DNA from: an uncultured Clostridia bacterium
Lineage (GTDB): Bacteria > Bacillota > Clostridia > TANB77 > CAG-508
Direction: 5' to 3'
DNA: 17,392 nt
NCBI GenBank assembly: GCA_947629805.1
Contig: CANRFE010000012.1
Location: 1-17,392, forward strand
Shown piece by piece: positions 8,374 through 15,760 of the stretch; the first letter of the stretch is position 1, and each line of letters begins with the position of its first letter. Made by a program: the position numbers and the translations under genes. The notes under the pieces were generated by a model. It worked only from the letters and a program-made list of their open reading frames with translations, was not told the DNA's origin and did not search any database.

Positions 8374-8523
8374 TTACCTTTCTAAATTTTCTTGCCTTTC
8401 CTTTAACCATTCTTGACATCTTCTTTTTGCTTCTTTTCTTTCAAATGGAGTAAGAGCTTCTACTGCTTCTTCTATCCGTTCATCAACATTAAGTTCTATG
8501 TTGCTATTACTTTTTATATTCAA
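8374..8523 (-). CDS. Possible small ORF just after lysS
   Basis: An open frame of about 49 codons from TTG 8523 encodes an acidic helical peptide (NVDERIEEAVEALTPFERKE, then AKRRCQEWLKERQENLER). It starts 8 nt after the lysS stop with no clear ribosome site, and the frame is open back into the end of lysS. Composition looks protein-like and it runs into the next small ORF one frame away, so this may be the 5' part of a broken gene rather than a separate one. It contains an in-frame CGG (8476-8478). Confidence 0.35.
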   Translation of the reverse strand: MNIKSNSNIELNVDERIEEAVEALTPFERKEAKRRCQEWLKERQENLER

Positions 8524-8531
8524 AAGTGGTA

Positions 8532-10034
8532 TTAATGGTCTGAAAGTGGCTTCATCGTTGGAAATAGTAAAACATCTCGAATAGAGGCAGAATCTGTTAA
8601 AAGCATAACCAAACGGTCTACTCCAATTCCTAAGCCCCCTGTTGGTGGCATTCCATACTCTAAGGCATTTATAAAATCTTCGTCCATCATATTTGCCTCT
8701 TCGTCGCCTGCATTTCTTGCTTCTACTTGCTTTTTAAATCTTTCGTATTGATCAATTGGGTCATTTAATTCGGAATAAGCATTTCCATATTCCCTCGTTC
8801 CAATAAATACTTCAAAACGCTCTGTTAAACGAGGATCGGATGCTTTTCTTTTGGTTAGGGGAGAAACTTCTACCGGATAATCATAAATAAAAGTTGGTTG
8901 CACTAAAGTTTCTTCTACTTTTGCTTCAAATATTTGGTTAATAATTTCTCCTCTTGTTAATTTTAGTTCCTCTAATTCTACTGCTAAACTTTCTGCCACT
9001 TTTTTTGCTTCTTCATCTGTTGCAATGGTATGAAAATCTATGCCCGTTACTTCTTTAATGCTATCTATCATAGAAATTCTTTTCCAAGGTGGAGTTAAAT
9101 CAATTTCTGCACCTTGGTAAGTTATTTTGGTAGTTCCTAATACTTTTAAGGCTACTTTTGAAATAATTTCTTCTGTAATATCCATCATATCATTATAATC
9201 TTCATAAGCAGAATATAACTCAATATTAGTAAACTCTGGGTTGTGCTTAATATCCATTCCCTCGTTACGGAACATTCTACCCATTTCATATACTTTTTCA
9301 AAACCACCTACAATTAATCTTTTTAAGTATAGCTCATTTGCAATTCTTAAATACATATCCATATCTAAGGTATTGTGATGCGTAATAAATGGTCTTGCTG
9401 CTGCTCCTCCAGCAATTGTATTTAAAATTGGAGTTTCTACTTCTATATACCCTTTTTCTTGTAAAATATTTTTAATTTCTTGTAAAATTTGAACTCTTTT
9501 TAAGAAGGTATCTTTTACTTCTGGGTTCATAATTAAATCTACATATCTTTGGCGATAACGTAAATCTGTATCTTTCAAACCATGATATTTTTCAGGAAGT
9601 GGTCTTAGAGACTTAGAAAGTAAGGTTACTTCTTTTGCATGAATAGAAATTTCTCCTGTTTTGGTTTTAAACACAAAACCAGTAATTCCAATAATATCTC
9701 CTATATCGTCTTCTTTAAATTGTTTATAACTTTCTTCTCCCAATTCGTTGATGCTAACATAACTTTGAATTTTTCCATCTCCATCTTGTATATGGCAAAA
9801 GGATGCTTTTCCCATAATTCTTTTTGCCATTATTCTTCCTGCTACTGTTACATCTTTTCCTTCTAATTGCTCATAATTTTCTACTACTTGTTTACTTGTA
9901 TGTGTACGATTGAATTTCGTAATTTCAAAAGGATTCTTTCCCTCTTGTTTCAATTTTTCTAATTTTTCTTTTCTAATTTGTATTAATTGATTCACATCTA
10001 CTTCTGGTTCTTGCTTTTGGTTTTGATTTTCCAT
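8532..10034 (-). CDS. lysS: Lysyl-tRNA synthetase, class II
   Basis: LysS charges tRNA-Lys using ATP. The product has 500 residues, typical of bacterial LysRS. Domains: N-terminal helix (1-55), OB-fold anticodon-binding domain (about 60-170; VTVAGRIMAKRIMGKASFCH), and a class II catalytic core. Motif 1 is GYIEVETPIL, motif 2 is MGRMFRNEGMDIKHNPEFT, motif 3 is GLGIGVDRLVMLL near the C-terminus. The family ends at FPTMKPL; here SDH follows before the stop, close to a repeated CCACTTT tract, so the extreme end may have been altered. AGGA lies 6 nt upstream of the ATG. It has its own promoter (10073-10101), separated from the 3D gene by a terminator. Confidence 0.97.
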   Translation of the reverse strand: MENQNQKQEPEVDVNQLIQIRKEKLEKLKQEGKNPFEITKFNRTHTSKQVVENYEQLEGKDVTVAGRIMAKRIMGKASFCHIQDGDGKIQSYVSINELGEESYKQFKEDDIGDIIGITGFVFKTKTGEISIHAKEVTLLSKSLRPLPEKYHGLKDTDLRYRQRYVDLIMNPEVKDTFLKRVQILQEIKNILQEKGYIEVETPILNTIAGGAAARPFITHHNTLDMDMYLRIANELYLKRLIVGGFEKVYEMGRMFRNEGMDIKHNPEFTNIELYSAYEDYNDMMDITEEIISKVALKVLGTTKITYQGAEIDLTPPWKRISMIDSIKEVTGIDFHTIATDEEAKKVAESLAVELEELKLTRGEIINQIFEAKVEETLVQPTFIYDYPVEVSPLTKRKASDPRLTERFEVFIGTREYGNAYSELNDPIDQYERFKKQVEARNAGDEEANMMDEDFINALEYGMPPTGGLGIGVDRLVMLLTDSASIRDVLLFPTMKPLSDH

Positions 10035-10072
10035 AGTCTTTCCTACCTTTTCTTTTCTAATTTTCCTTTTCT

Positions 10073-10101
10073 ATTATATAGCATTTTTTCAAAAAAGTAA
10101 A
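10073..10101 (-). promoter_or_regulatory. Promoter of lysS
   Basis: TTTACT (10101-10096), 17-nt spacer, perfect TATAAT (10078-10073), placing transcription start about 30-35 nt before the lysS ATG. No T-box element is visible in the short leader. Confidence 0.6.
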
Positions 10102-10121
10102 CGATATTCTTTTATTTTGCA

Positions 10122-10168
10122 TAAAAAAGGAGAAAACAAGGAAATTGCATTTGCTTTCTCCTTGTTTT
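10122..10168 (-). terminator. Intrinsic terminator after the 3D-domain gene
   Basis: On the minus strand an AAAACAAGG / CCTTGTTTT stem with additional inner pairing is followed by CTCC and a run of six T. It begins directly at the stop codon of the 3D gene. Confidence 0.7.
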
Positions 10169-10864
10169 TTAGAATTCATAAATATAACATTCTAGTGTTT
10201 TTCTACCATACTCCAATGCTTCATTGTGCGTATTTAGAAAAATATCTAGCTTGCCATTTTTAATTGCTCCTCCTCTATCTTGGACAATAAACCATCCTTC
10301 GTTTGGCTTATCTGCTAAAGCAGGAATATAAATAATCGTTCCAATTGCATATTCCTTTCCTGCTGCAACAGTATACCATGCCCGTACTTTTTCTCCAGAG
10401 GCTGTGATGCCATCTGTTTTACCACAACATTGTTCACAAGGGCAATAAGAAGATGTATTTAAGTTTCGAATAGTAGGTGTCATTCCCTTTACACGATTTA
10501 CCAATTCATTGTTAGCAATTTGTGCTACTGGTTGTTCTTCCACAGTTGCTATCTCTTGTGCTTTTGTTTCTTCTGGTACTACTTCTGGTACAGGCAGATT
10601 TGCAAGATATCTTGCAAAGTGCTCTTCTACTGGAATTCTCTCTGTAGAAATTTCCTGTTCCAAATGGATGTTATATACTTGTTCTAATTGCCGTATATAA
10701 TTTTGACTAACCTGTAACATCCAAATAACCACTACAACCATTAATGCTGCACAAAACATTAACATTCTCTCGGAAAAGTAGATAACATATTCTGTAATTT
10801 CTTTTTCCTTTCTTATTTTCCTTGCCATTGCTCTTTTGATTTGTTCCTCTTTTGTGGTGTTCAT
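10169..10864 (-). CDS. Membrane-anchored 3D-domain protein
   Basis: A 231-residue protein with a basic cytoplasmic N-terminus, one membrane segment (about 34-50, MLMFCAALMVVVVIWML), a charged spacer, and a C-terminal 3D domain (about 135-231). The 3D domain is a double-psi barrel named for three aspartates and is related to lytic transglycosylases such as MltA; in Firmicutes it occurs in cell-wall enzymes (YocH, YabE). Visible markers: CEQCCGKTDGITASGEKV, AIGTIIYIP, FIVQDRGGAIK and KLDIFLNTHNEALEYG. Probably acts on peptidoglycan outside the membrane. AAAGGAG precedes the ATG. It has a promoter inside the end of the sleB-like gene. Two of the window's few ordinary in-frame CGG codons lie here (10691-10693 and 10382-10384). 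Confidence 0.85.
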   Translation of the reverse strand: MNTTKEEQIKRAMARKIRKEKEITEYVIYFSERMLMFCAALMVVVVIWMLQVSQNYIRQLEQVYNIHLEQEISTERIPVEEHFARYLANLPVPEVVPEETKAQEIATVEEQPVAQIANNELVNRVKGMTPTIRNLNTSSYCPCEQCCGKTDGITASGEKVRAWYTVAAGKEYAIGTIIYIPALADKPNEGWFIVQDRGGAIKNGKLDIFLNTHNEALEYGRKTLECYIYEF

Positions 10865-10895
10865 TTTTTTCTCCTTTTCTTTGTGAAAATCATAA

Positions 10896-11573
10896 TTATA
10901 TGTTTTTTCTCTTTTTACGTATTTCTTCCTTTATTATACCATATTTTACATAATATTGCAAAAAAAGGAACCTTTTCGGTTCCTTTTCCTGTTCTTCTGG
11001 AGTTTCTTCTTCGGTTGGTTCTTCTACCTCTTCCCAACCAGAAAATTCATGCCATTCTGAGGTATAGTACACTTGCCCATACGGTGATCTTTTAGCAAAC
11101 CATACCACATAACCTGGAAATACGCGCGTGCCTTCTAACAATGCTTTTGCAATTTCAATTTCTTCTTCGTTTGGTCCATGTTTCCAATTTGACCCTCCTA
11201 CTGAAGTAAATTGCCCCTCTTGATAGATAACACCTTTTATTGTATTTTTAAACTCTTTTGTAGTATCGTTTACACGATTTAATACTACATTTCCCACACG
11301 ATATTTTTCCATCGTGTCACATACACCAGCTTCTGCAAATATTAAACGAGCAAGAAGATCTACTTCTTCTTCTGTATACTCCATAGCTGATACCGATTCT
11401 AAAAAATATTCTCCAAGTTCCTTTTCTGTTTCCAAAGCGCCTTGCTCTTTTAATGCTACATCTTCTTCTGCATATACTGGCAAGCTTGAAAATGTTAGCC
11501 ATATTGCAAGAAAAATAAGTAAGTACCTCCTTTGCCTTATTCTTCGCTTTGAAAACCGGTTTTCTTTTGACAT
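10896..11573 (-). CDS. SleB/CwlJ-type cell wall hydrolase
   Basis: Hydrolase_2 (SleB/CwlJ) family; members open spore-cortex or cell-wall peptidoglycan. The 225-residue product has a signal peptide (residues 1-35, RRYLLIFLAIWLTFSSLPVYA), then the catalytic domain: DLLARLIFAEAG with the catalytic-type Glu, KYRVGNVVLNRV, GVIYQEGQFTSV, ALLEGTRVFPGYVVWF. After FSGW comes a Glu/Pro-rich tail and a basic end (KEEIRKKRKNI) not typical of the family. The start 11573 follows AAAGGAGGTAAC. An intrinsic terminator (10960-10987) and the promoter of the next gene lie inside the last 90 nt of this frame, ahead of the stop codon, so most transcripts may lack a stop. Contains one ordinary in-frame CGG at 11556-11558. 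Confidence 0.88.
   Translation of the reverse strand: MSKENRFSKRRIRQRRYLLIFLAIWLTFSSLPVYAEEDVALKEQGALETEKELGEYFLESVSAMEYTEEEVDLLARLIFAEAGVCDTMEKYRVGNVVLNRVNDTTKEFKNTIKGVIYQEGQFTSVGGSNWKHGPNEEEIEIAKALLEGTRVFPGYVVWFAKRSPYGQVYYTSEWHEFSGWEEVEEPTEEETPEEQEKEPKRFLFLQYYVKYGIIKEEIRKKRKNI
10933..10961 (-). promoter_or_regulatory. Promoter of the 3D-domain gene inside the sleB-like frame
   Basis: TTGCAA (10961-10956), 17-nt spacer, extended TGG-TATAAT (10938-10933) on the minus strand. It lies immediately after the terminator at 10960-10987 and 69 nt before the 3D ATG. Confidence 0.7.
10960..10987 (-). terminator. Intrinsic terminator within the 3' end of the sleB-like frame
   Basis: Perfect 10-bp stem AAAAGGAACC / GGTTCCTTTT with a 5-nt loop, followed on the minus strand by seven T. 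It ends about 60 nt before the stop codon at 10896, and none of the three frames has a stop between FSGW and the hairpin. Confidence 0.75.
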
Positions 11574-11637
11574 GTTACCTCCTTTTTGTGTGCATACCTT
11601 CCTATTGTAGAAAGTATTCATAAACAGTTACTTTTTT

Positions 11638-11666
11638 ATTATAACATGATTTGCCTTATTTTTCAA
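11638..11666 (-). promoter_or_regulatory. Promoter of the sleB-like gene
   Basis: TTGAAA (11666-11661), 17-nt spacer, perfect TATAAT (11643-11638) with extended TGT. About 65 nt upstream of the start codon, in the gap after the dCMP deaminase gene. It looks like the vegetative sigma-A type, not a sporulation sigma type. Confidence 0.75.
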
Positions 11667-11706
11667 GCTTTTTTACATAAACTCCCAATTTTTGGTTTTG
11701 TTTTCT

Positions 11707-12210
11707 CTAACTTAAGTTAATTTTTATTTCTTTTTCTTGTTTTAATTGTATTTTTTTATAGGTTACTTTACACTCATCAAATAATTTTCTAGAAGCAATA
11801 TTGTTTTCTGAATCTGCATATTTGTCTGACAAATAAATCACTTCTTTAATGCCAGATTGGATAATAATTTTGGCGCATTCATTGCAAGGGAATAAATCTA
11901 CATAAATTTTAGAATGTTCCAAATCCTTTTTACTTCCTCGATAATTCAAAATCGCATTCATTTCTGCATGACAGACATAAGGATATTTTGTATCTAAGTT
12001 GTTTCCTTCTCTTCCCCACGGAAACCTTTCATCATCAAACCCATTTGGTGCTCCATTATAACCAATTGATAGAATACGATTATCGCTACTTACAATACAA
12101 GCTCCCACTTGTGTAGAGGGATCTTTGCTTCGCATAGCAGATAACTTGGCTATTGCCATAAAGTATTCATCCCAACTAATGTAATTTTCTCTCTTTTTAT
12201 TTTTTTCCAT
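11707..12210 (-). CDS. dCMP deaminase (ComEB-like)
   Basis: A 167-residue zinc cytidine-deaminase-fold enzyme converting dCMP to dUMP for thymidylate synthesis. Zinc ligands and catalytic Glu are visible: CHAEMNAIL (H81, E83) and PCNEC (C109, C112). SKDPSTQVGACIV and GYNGAPNGFDD are characteristic of dCMP deaminases as distinct from tRNA adenosine deaminases; ComEB of Bacillus is the nearest named relative. A strong AAGGAGGAG site precedes the ATG. It lies 20 nt behind the terminator of the cyclophilin gene, and I see no clear promoter of its own, so it may depend on read-through. Confidence 0.9.
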   Translation of the reverse strand: MEKNKKRENYISWDEYFMAIAKLSAMRSKDPSTQVGACIVSSDNRILSIGYNGAPNGFDDERFPWGREGNNLDTKYPYVCHAEMNAILNYRGSKKDLEHSKIYVDLFPCNECAKIIIQSGIKEVIYLSDKYADSENNIASRKLFDECKVTYKKIQLKQEKEIKINLS

Positions 12211-12232
12211 TTTTTCTCCTCCTTTTTATAGC

Positions 12233-12269
12233 AAAAAAGAGACATCCCATTTTATGATTTGTCTCTTTT
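12233..12269 (-). terminator. Intrinsic terminator after the cyclophilin gene
   Basis: 10-bp stem AAAAGAGACA / TGTCTCTTTT with a 15-nt loop, followed by additional T residues on the minus strand; it lies 6 nt after the cyclophilin stop codon. Confidence 0.75.
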
Positions 12270-12275
12270 GTTTCT

Positions 12276-13094
12276 TTATTGTGCAAAACTTGAACCATAA
12301 TATTGCATAATATAATTGTAATAACTAAATGGTTCTAAAGTCTCTGGTTCTCCATAATTTACGCCAAAAGTATCCACTTGAATACTAGAAATAACTGGTT
12401 TTTGAAGTGGCATATCCGCTGGTAATTCGGCACCATTTTCATCTTTTGGTGTTTCTGCATCTGCTGCCAATTCAGAACTTCTATAAGTTACTTCTACATT
12501 TGCTATTGCGTCTACTACATCCATTCCTTCTATTACTTTTCCAAAACCTGTATATAAGCCATTTAAAGAAGTAGTATCTTCTTGTACAATAAAGAATTGT
12601 GATCCAGCAGAATTATAACTTTCTTCTGTTAAAGCACTACTAATACTGGTGTAATCGGAACGAGCCATAGCAATTACACCTGCTTCCATTTTTAATTTAT
12701 TTTTCGTATAATTATTCGCTATCATTTCTCCTACAATAGAATATTCTGCCGTATCTCCATTTCCTAATACATCATCTAAGCTTGGAGAACCACTACCATC
12801 TCCATTTTTGTCTCCCCCTTGAATCATGAAACCTGGAATGGTTCTATGAAAGGTTAAGCCATTATAAAAACCACGATTTGCTAAAGCAATAAAATTGGTT
12901 ACCGTGTTTGGTGCTTGCTCTGGATATAGTTCTACCTTTATTGTTCCATAATCTTGTACTTCAATCGTTGCAATTGGATTAGGAACTTTTTTCGTTAATT
13001 TTTGAAAAATTCCATATCCTACAAAACAAATTCCTACCACTACTAATAGGATTGCTATAATTAAAATAATTTTTGTTGTGAATTCTTTTTTCAT
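12276..13094 (-). CDS. Membrane-anchored cyclophilin-type peptidyl-prolyl isomerase
   Basis: A 272-residue protein with an N-terminal membrane anchor (residues 9-26) and an extracytoplasmic cyclophilin domain, which speeds cis-trans isomerisation of prolyl bonds. Core motifs: APNTVTNFIALANRGFYNGL (61-80), TFHRTIPGFMIQGGD (catalytic-type Arg at 84), AGSQFFIV and a GLYTGFGKV stretch. There is an insertion between GGD and the central strands, usual in bacterial forms. No lipobox is evident, so it is probably held by the uncleaved helix. The start is ATG 13094, with GAGG 6 nt upstream; GTG 13106 would overlap that site. It follows disA by 15 nt, probably in the same transcript, and ends at an intrinsic terminator. 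Confidence 0.92.
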   Translation of the reverse strand: MKKEFTTKIILIIAILLVVVGICFVGYGIFQKLTKKVPNPIATIEVQDYGTIKVELYPEQAPNTVTNFIALANRGFYNGLTFHRTIPGFMIQGGDKNGDGSGSPSLDDVLGNGDTAEYSIVGEMIANNYTKNKLKMEAGVIAMARSDYTSISSALTEESYNSAGSQFFIVQEDTTSLNGLYTGFGKVIEGMDVVDAIANVEVTYRSSELAADAETPKDENGAELPADMPLQKPVISSIQVDTFGVNYGEPETLEPFSYYNYIMQYYGSSFAQ

Positions 13095-13109
13095 TTTTTT
13101 CCTCACTTT

Positions 13110-14186
13110 CTATAACATTAAATTATCAAATACAAATTGTTCTTGCATTCTTCTTAAAGATTGTTTAATCGTTCTTGCTCTTACTTCCCCAATTCCTTCT
13201 ACATCATCTAAGTCTGGAATATCTGCTGCTAAAATATGTTGAAAAGATTTAAATGATTTTACTAAATTATCTACAATATTGTTAGGCATTCTTGGTATTT
13301 TATTTAAGACACGATATCCTCTTGTATAAACAGCCACTTCATCATAATTTTCAAAGTCTTCATAACCAAGCAAACGTGCCATAATTTCTGGTTTCATTAA
13401 ATCTTCATGTGTTAAACTTTCAATTTCTTTTAGTACTTTTTCGGATGTTCTCTTTTTTCCTGGTGCAATATAATCTTTTACAATAAATAATTCTTCTTTT
13501 TCTAGTCCTCCTACCAATTCCTCTAGTTGCATTTCCAACATTCTTCCTTCTGCTCCTAATTCGTAAATGGACTTTTGTACTTCCTCTACCATTTTCATTA
13601 CCATTTCTGCTCTTTGAATAGCGGTAATAACATTTTCTAAAGTAACAATATCATTAAATTCATATTCGTTTAACAAACTTAATTTACTATCAAATACTTT
13701 TTTATATTTTTCAATGGTTTGAAGGGCTTGGTTAGCCTTTGAAATAACTTTTGAGGTATCTTCTAATACATAACGAGAATATCCCTTAAAAATTGTAATA
13801 ATGTTTCTTCTTTGTGAAATGCTAATTACAATTTCCCCTGTTTGCTTTGCCGTACGTTCTGCTGTTCTATGCCTTGTTCCGGTTTCTGTTGTAGCAATAT
13901 CGGAAGAAGGAATTAATTGGGTATTGGCATATAATATTTTTTTGAAATCAGAACTTAAAATAATAGCACCATCCATTTTTGCAAGCTCGTACAAACGAGA
14001 AGGAGTGTAATCAATATTCAAACTAAAGCCACCATCCACCAAGTCCAATACTTCTTTGCTATCTCCTATTACAATTAAAGCACCTGTTTTTGCTTTTAGA
14101 ATATTTTCTAGACCATCTCGAATTGGAGTTCCTGGTGAAATTAGTCTTAAAACATCGGTAATGCTATCCTCTTTGAACGTGCCCAT
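13110..14186 (-). CDS. disA: Diadenylate cyclase DisA, DNA-integrity scanning
   Basis: DisA makes the second messenger c-di-AMP from two ATP and pauses on branched DNA; RadA is its known partner and inhibitor in Bacillus. The 358-residue protein shows the DAC domain (about 1-145) with DGAIILSSD (72-80) and GTRHRTAER (103-111), the family's ATP-binding and catalytic motifs, a helical linker, and a C-terminal helix-hairpin-helix (DDVEGIGEVRARTIKQSL). No CGG codon and no frame damage. The ribosome site is weak: GGGAG is 13 nt from the ATG. A REP-like palindrome lies about 30 nt upstream between radA and disA, possibly separating the two genes that are usually one operon. Confidence 0.97.
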   Translation of the reverse strand: MGTFKEDSITDVLRLISPGTPIRDGLENILKAKTGALIVIGDSKEVLDLVDGGFSLNIDYTPSRLYELAKMDGAIILSSDFKKILYANTQLIPSSDIATTETGTRHRTAERTAKQTGEIVISISQRRNIITIFKGYSRYVLEDTSKVISKANQALQTIEKYKKVFDSKLSLLNEYEFNDIVTLENVITAIQRAEMVMKMVEEVQKSIYELGAEGRMLEMQLEELVGGLEKEELFIVKDYIAPGKKRTSEKVLKEIESLTHEDLMKPEIMARLLGYEDFENYDEVAVYTRGYRVLNKIPRMPNNIVDNLVKSFKSFQHILAADIPDLDDVEGIGEVRARTIKQSLRRMQEQFVFDNLML

Positions 14187-14216
14187 ATTTTTTATTCAAC
14201 TCCCATTACTCTTTAA

Positions 14217-14267
14217 ATGTACCAAAAGGGACGTTTTCAAAAGGAGTATCTGTCCCTTTTGGTACAT
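14217..14267. repeat. REP-like 51-bp palindrome, copy 1 (radA-disA gap)
   Basis: Perfect 16-nt arms (ATGTACCAAAAGGGAC and its complement) enclose a 19-nt centre (gttttcaaaaggagtatct). Two related copies lie at 15710-15760 and 17311-17361, all exactly 51 bp with the same 16-19-16 plan. Their closeness to the RAYT gene marks them as likely substrates of that transposase. Its stem could also end radA transcripts or shield their 3' end. Confidence 0.85.
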
Positions 14268-14333
14268 GATAAAATATAAAAATTACCATCTACAACTCAT
14301 TTTTTCTTTAGAAAATAGTGTGTTGTAATGGTT

Positions 14334-15698
14334 CTAATGAAGTATTTTTAATGCCTCATTAATATTTCTAACGCCTATTATATCTAATTTGTAACTATCT
14401 TTCAATAGTTTTTTATTATTTTCTGGAATAATACATTTTTTGAAGCCTAATTTTTCTGCTTCTTTTAATCTTTTTTCTATCATATTAATTGCTCTTACTT
14501 CGCCAGTTAAACCGAACTTCTCCAATGGCTACTAAATCGGTTGGAATACTAATATTCTTAAAACTTGAACTAACTGCTAAAATAATACCTAAATCTATTG
14601 CAGGCTCGGCAATGCGAATGCCACTTACCACATTTAAGTATACATCTTGTGAGCCTAAATTTAAATTTGCTTTTTTTTCTAATACTGCCATTAAAACGGT
14701 CAATCTATTATAATCAATTCCATTTGCTGTTCTTCTTGGAAGTCCAAAAGCAGTAGGAGCAGTTAGTGCTTGTAATTCAATAAGAAGAGGTCTTGTTCCT
14801 TCCATACTAGCTACAATTACGCTTCCGTGAAGGGTTTTCCTCTCTTTCTGAAATTAAAATGGAAGATGGATTTGTAATTTCTACCATTCCTTCGTTTTTC
14901 ATTTCAAACATGCCTACCTCATTGGTAGAACCAAAACGATTTTTTACACCTCGTAAAATACGATAAGAAAAATAACGCTCTCCTTCCAAATATAAAACTG
15001 TATCTACCATGTGTTCTAGTACTCTTGGTCCTGCAATATTTCCCTCTTTGGTAACATGCCCTATAATAATAGTCGTAATATTTTGCTGTTTACAAATTTT
15101 CATGATTCTTGCCGTAATTTCGCGTACTTGACTTACTGTACCAGCTGCCGAAGTAATTTCATCACTATACATTGTTTGAATGGAATCAATAATTACTAAT
15201 TTCGGTTTCAATTCCTGAATATTTTCTGCAATAATATCAATATCAGTCTCTCCCAAGAACAAAATATCTTCATTACGAATTTGCAAACGATCTGCACGAA
15301 TTTTAATTTGCTCTGCCGACTCTTCTCCTGAAACATATAATACTTTTCCTTCTCCTTGCATTTTGTTGCAAATTTGTAGAATTAAGGTAGATTTTCCGTA
15401 TGCCTGGTTCTCCACCAAGTAGTACTAAAGAACCTTTTACAATGCCCCCTCCTAGTACTCTATCTAATTCACCAAGACCTGTAGAAATTCTAATGGTTTC
15501 TTTTCCTTCCACACTATTCAACAGAGTTGGCTTCGTTGTTCTTGCTTTTTTTTCTGTTAAAAAAGCTCCTTCTTTCTCTTTTATTACCTTTTCTTCATAA
15601 AAACTATTCCATTCGTTACAAGCAGGACATTTTCCAAGCCACTTTGGCGACTCGTATCCACAACTATTACACACAAAAACTGTCTTTGCTTTTGCCAT
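14334..15698 (-). CDS. radA: DNA repair protein RadA, interrupted by three +1 frameshifts
   Basis: RadA (Sms) is a RecA-like, Lon-related ATPase that drives branch migration in recombination and interacts with DisA. Seen in order: C4 zinc finger (CNSCGYE, CPACNEW), Walker A GEPGIGKST, the KNRFGSTNEVG motif, and a Lon-protease-like C-terminal domain ending in AEKLGFKKCIIPENNKK. The frame shifts +1 at three places: CGG at 15396-15398 (within Walker A), 14825-14827 (NPS-GSVIVAS) and 14512-14514 (GEV-GLTGEVRA). Each time one extra C precedes the GGN codon of a conserved glycine. Ignoring the three C bases gives 453 residues, the normal length, with no other damage. AGGAGG precedes ATG 15698. A read error, inactivation or recoding are possible; the identical nature of the events makes recoding worth testing. 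Confidence 0.92.
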
Positions 15699-15709
15699 AT
15701 TTTCCTCCT

Positions 15710-15760
15710 ATGTCTCTTTAGGGACGTTTTCTAAAGGAGTATCTGTCCCTTTTGCGACAT
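15710..15760. repeat. REP-like 51-bp palindrome, copy 2 (between rayT and radA)
   Basis: Same 16-19-16 plan as copy 1, centre gttttctaaaggagtatct. The outer five bases (ATGTC / GACAT) and inner five (GGGAC / GTCCC) pair, while the middle of the arms is mismatched. It overlaps the last codons of the RAYT gene and ends about 5 nt before the radA ribosome site, so it forms part of the radA 5' untranslated region. Confidence 0.8.

Noticed and set aside
10035..10072. T-box riboswitch upstream of lysS
   Set aside because: Only about 30-35 nt of leader follow the promoter, with no T-box motif or antiterminator.
11314..11610. Open frames on either strand inside the sleB-like gene
   Set aside because: No recognisable motifs; the SleB frame has signal peptide and family motifs across the same bases.
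2346..15398. Simple reassignment of CGG to another amino acid
   Set aside because: Reassignment would not restore frame; the downstream conserved parts of mutS2 and radA lie in the +1 frame. The ordinary CGG codons at 10382, 10691 and 11556 fit Arg acceptably.
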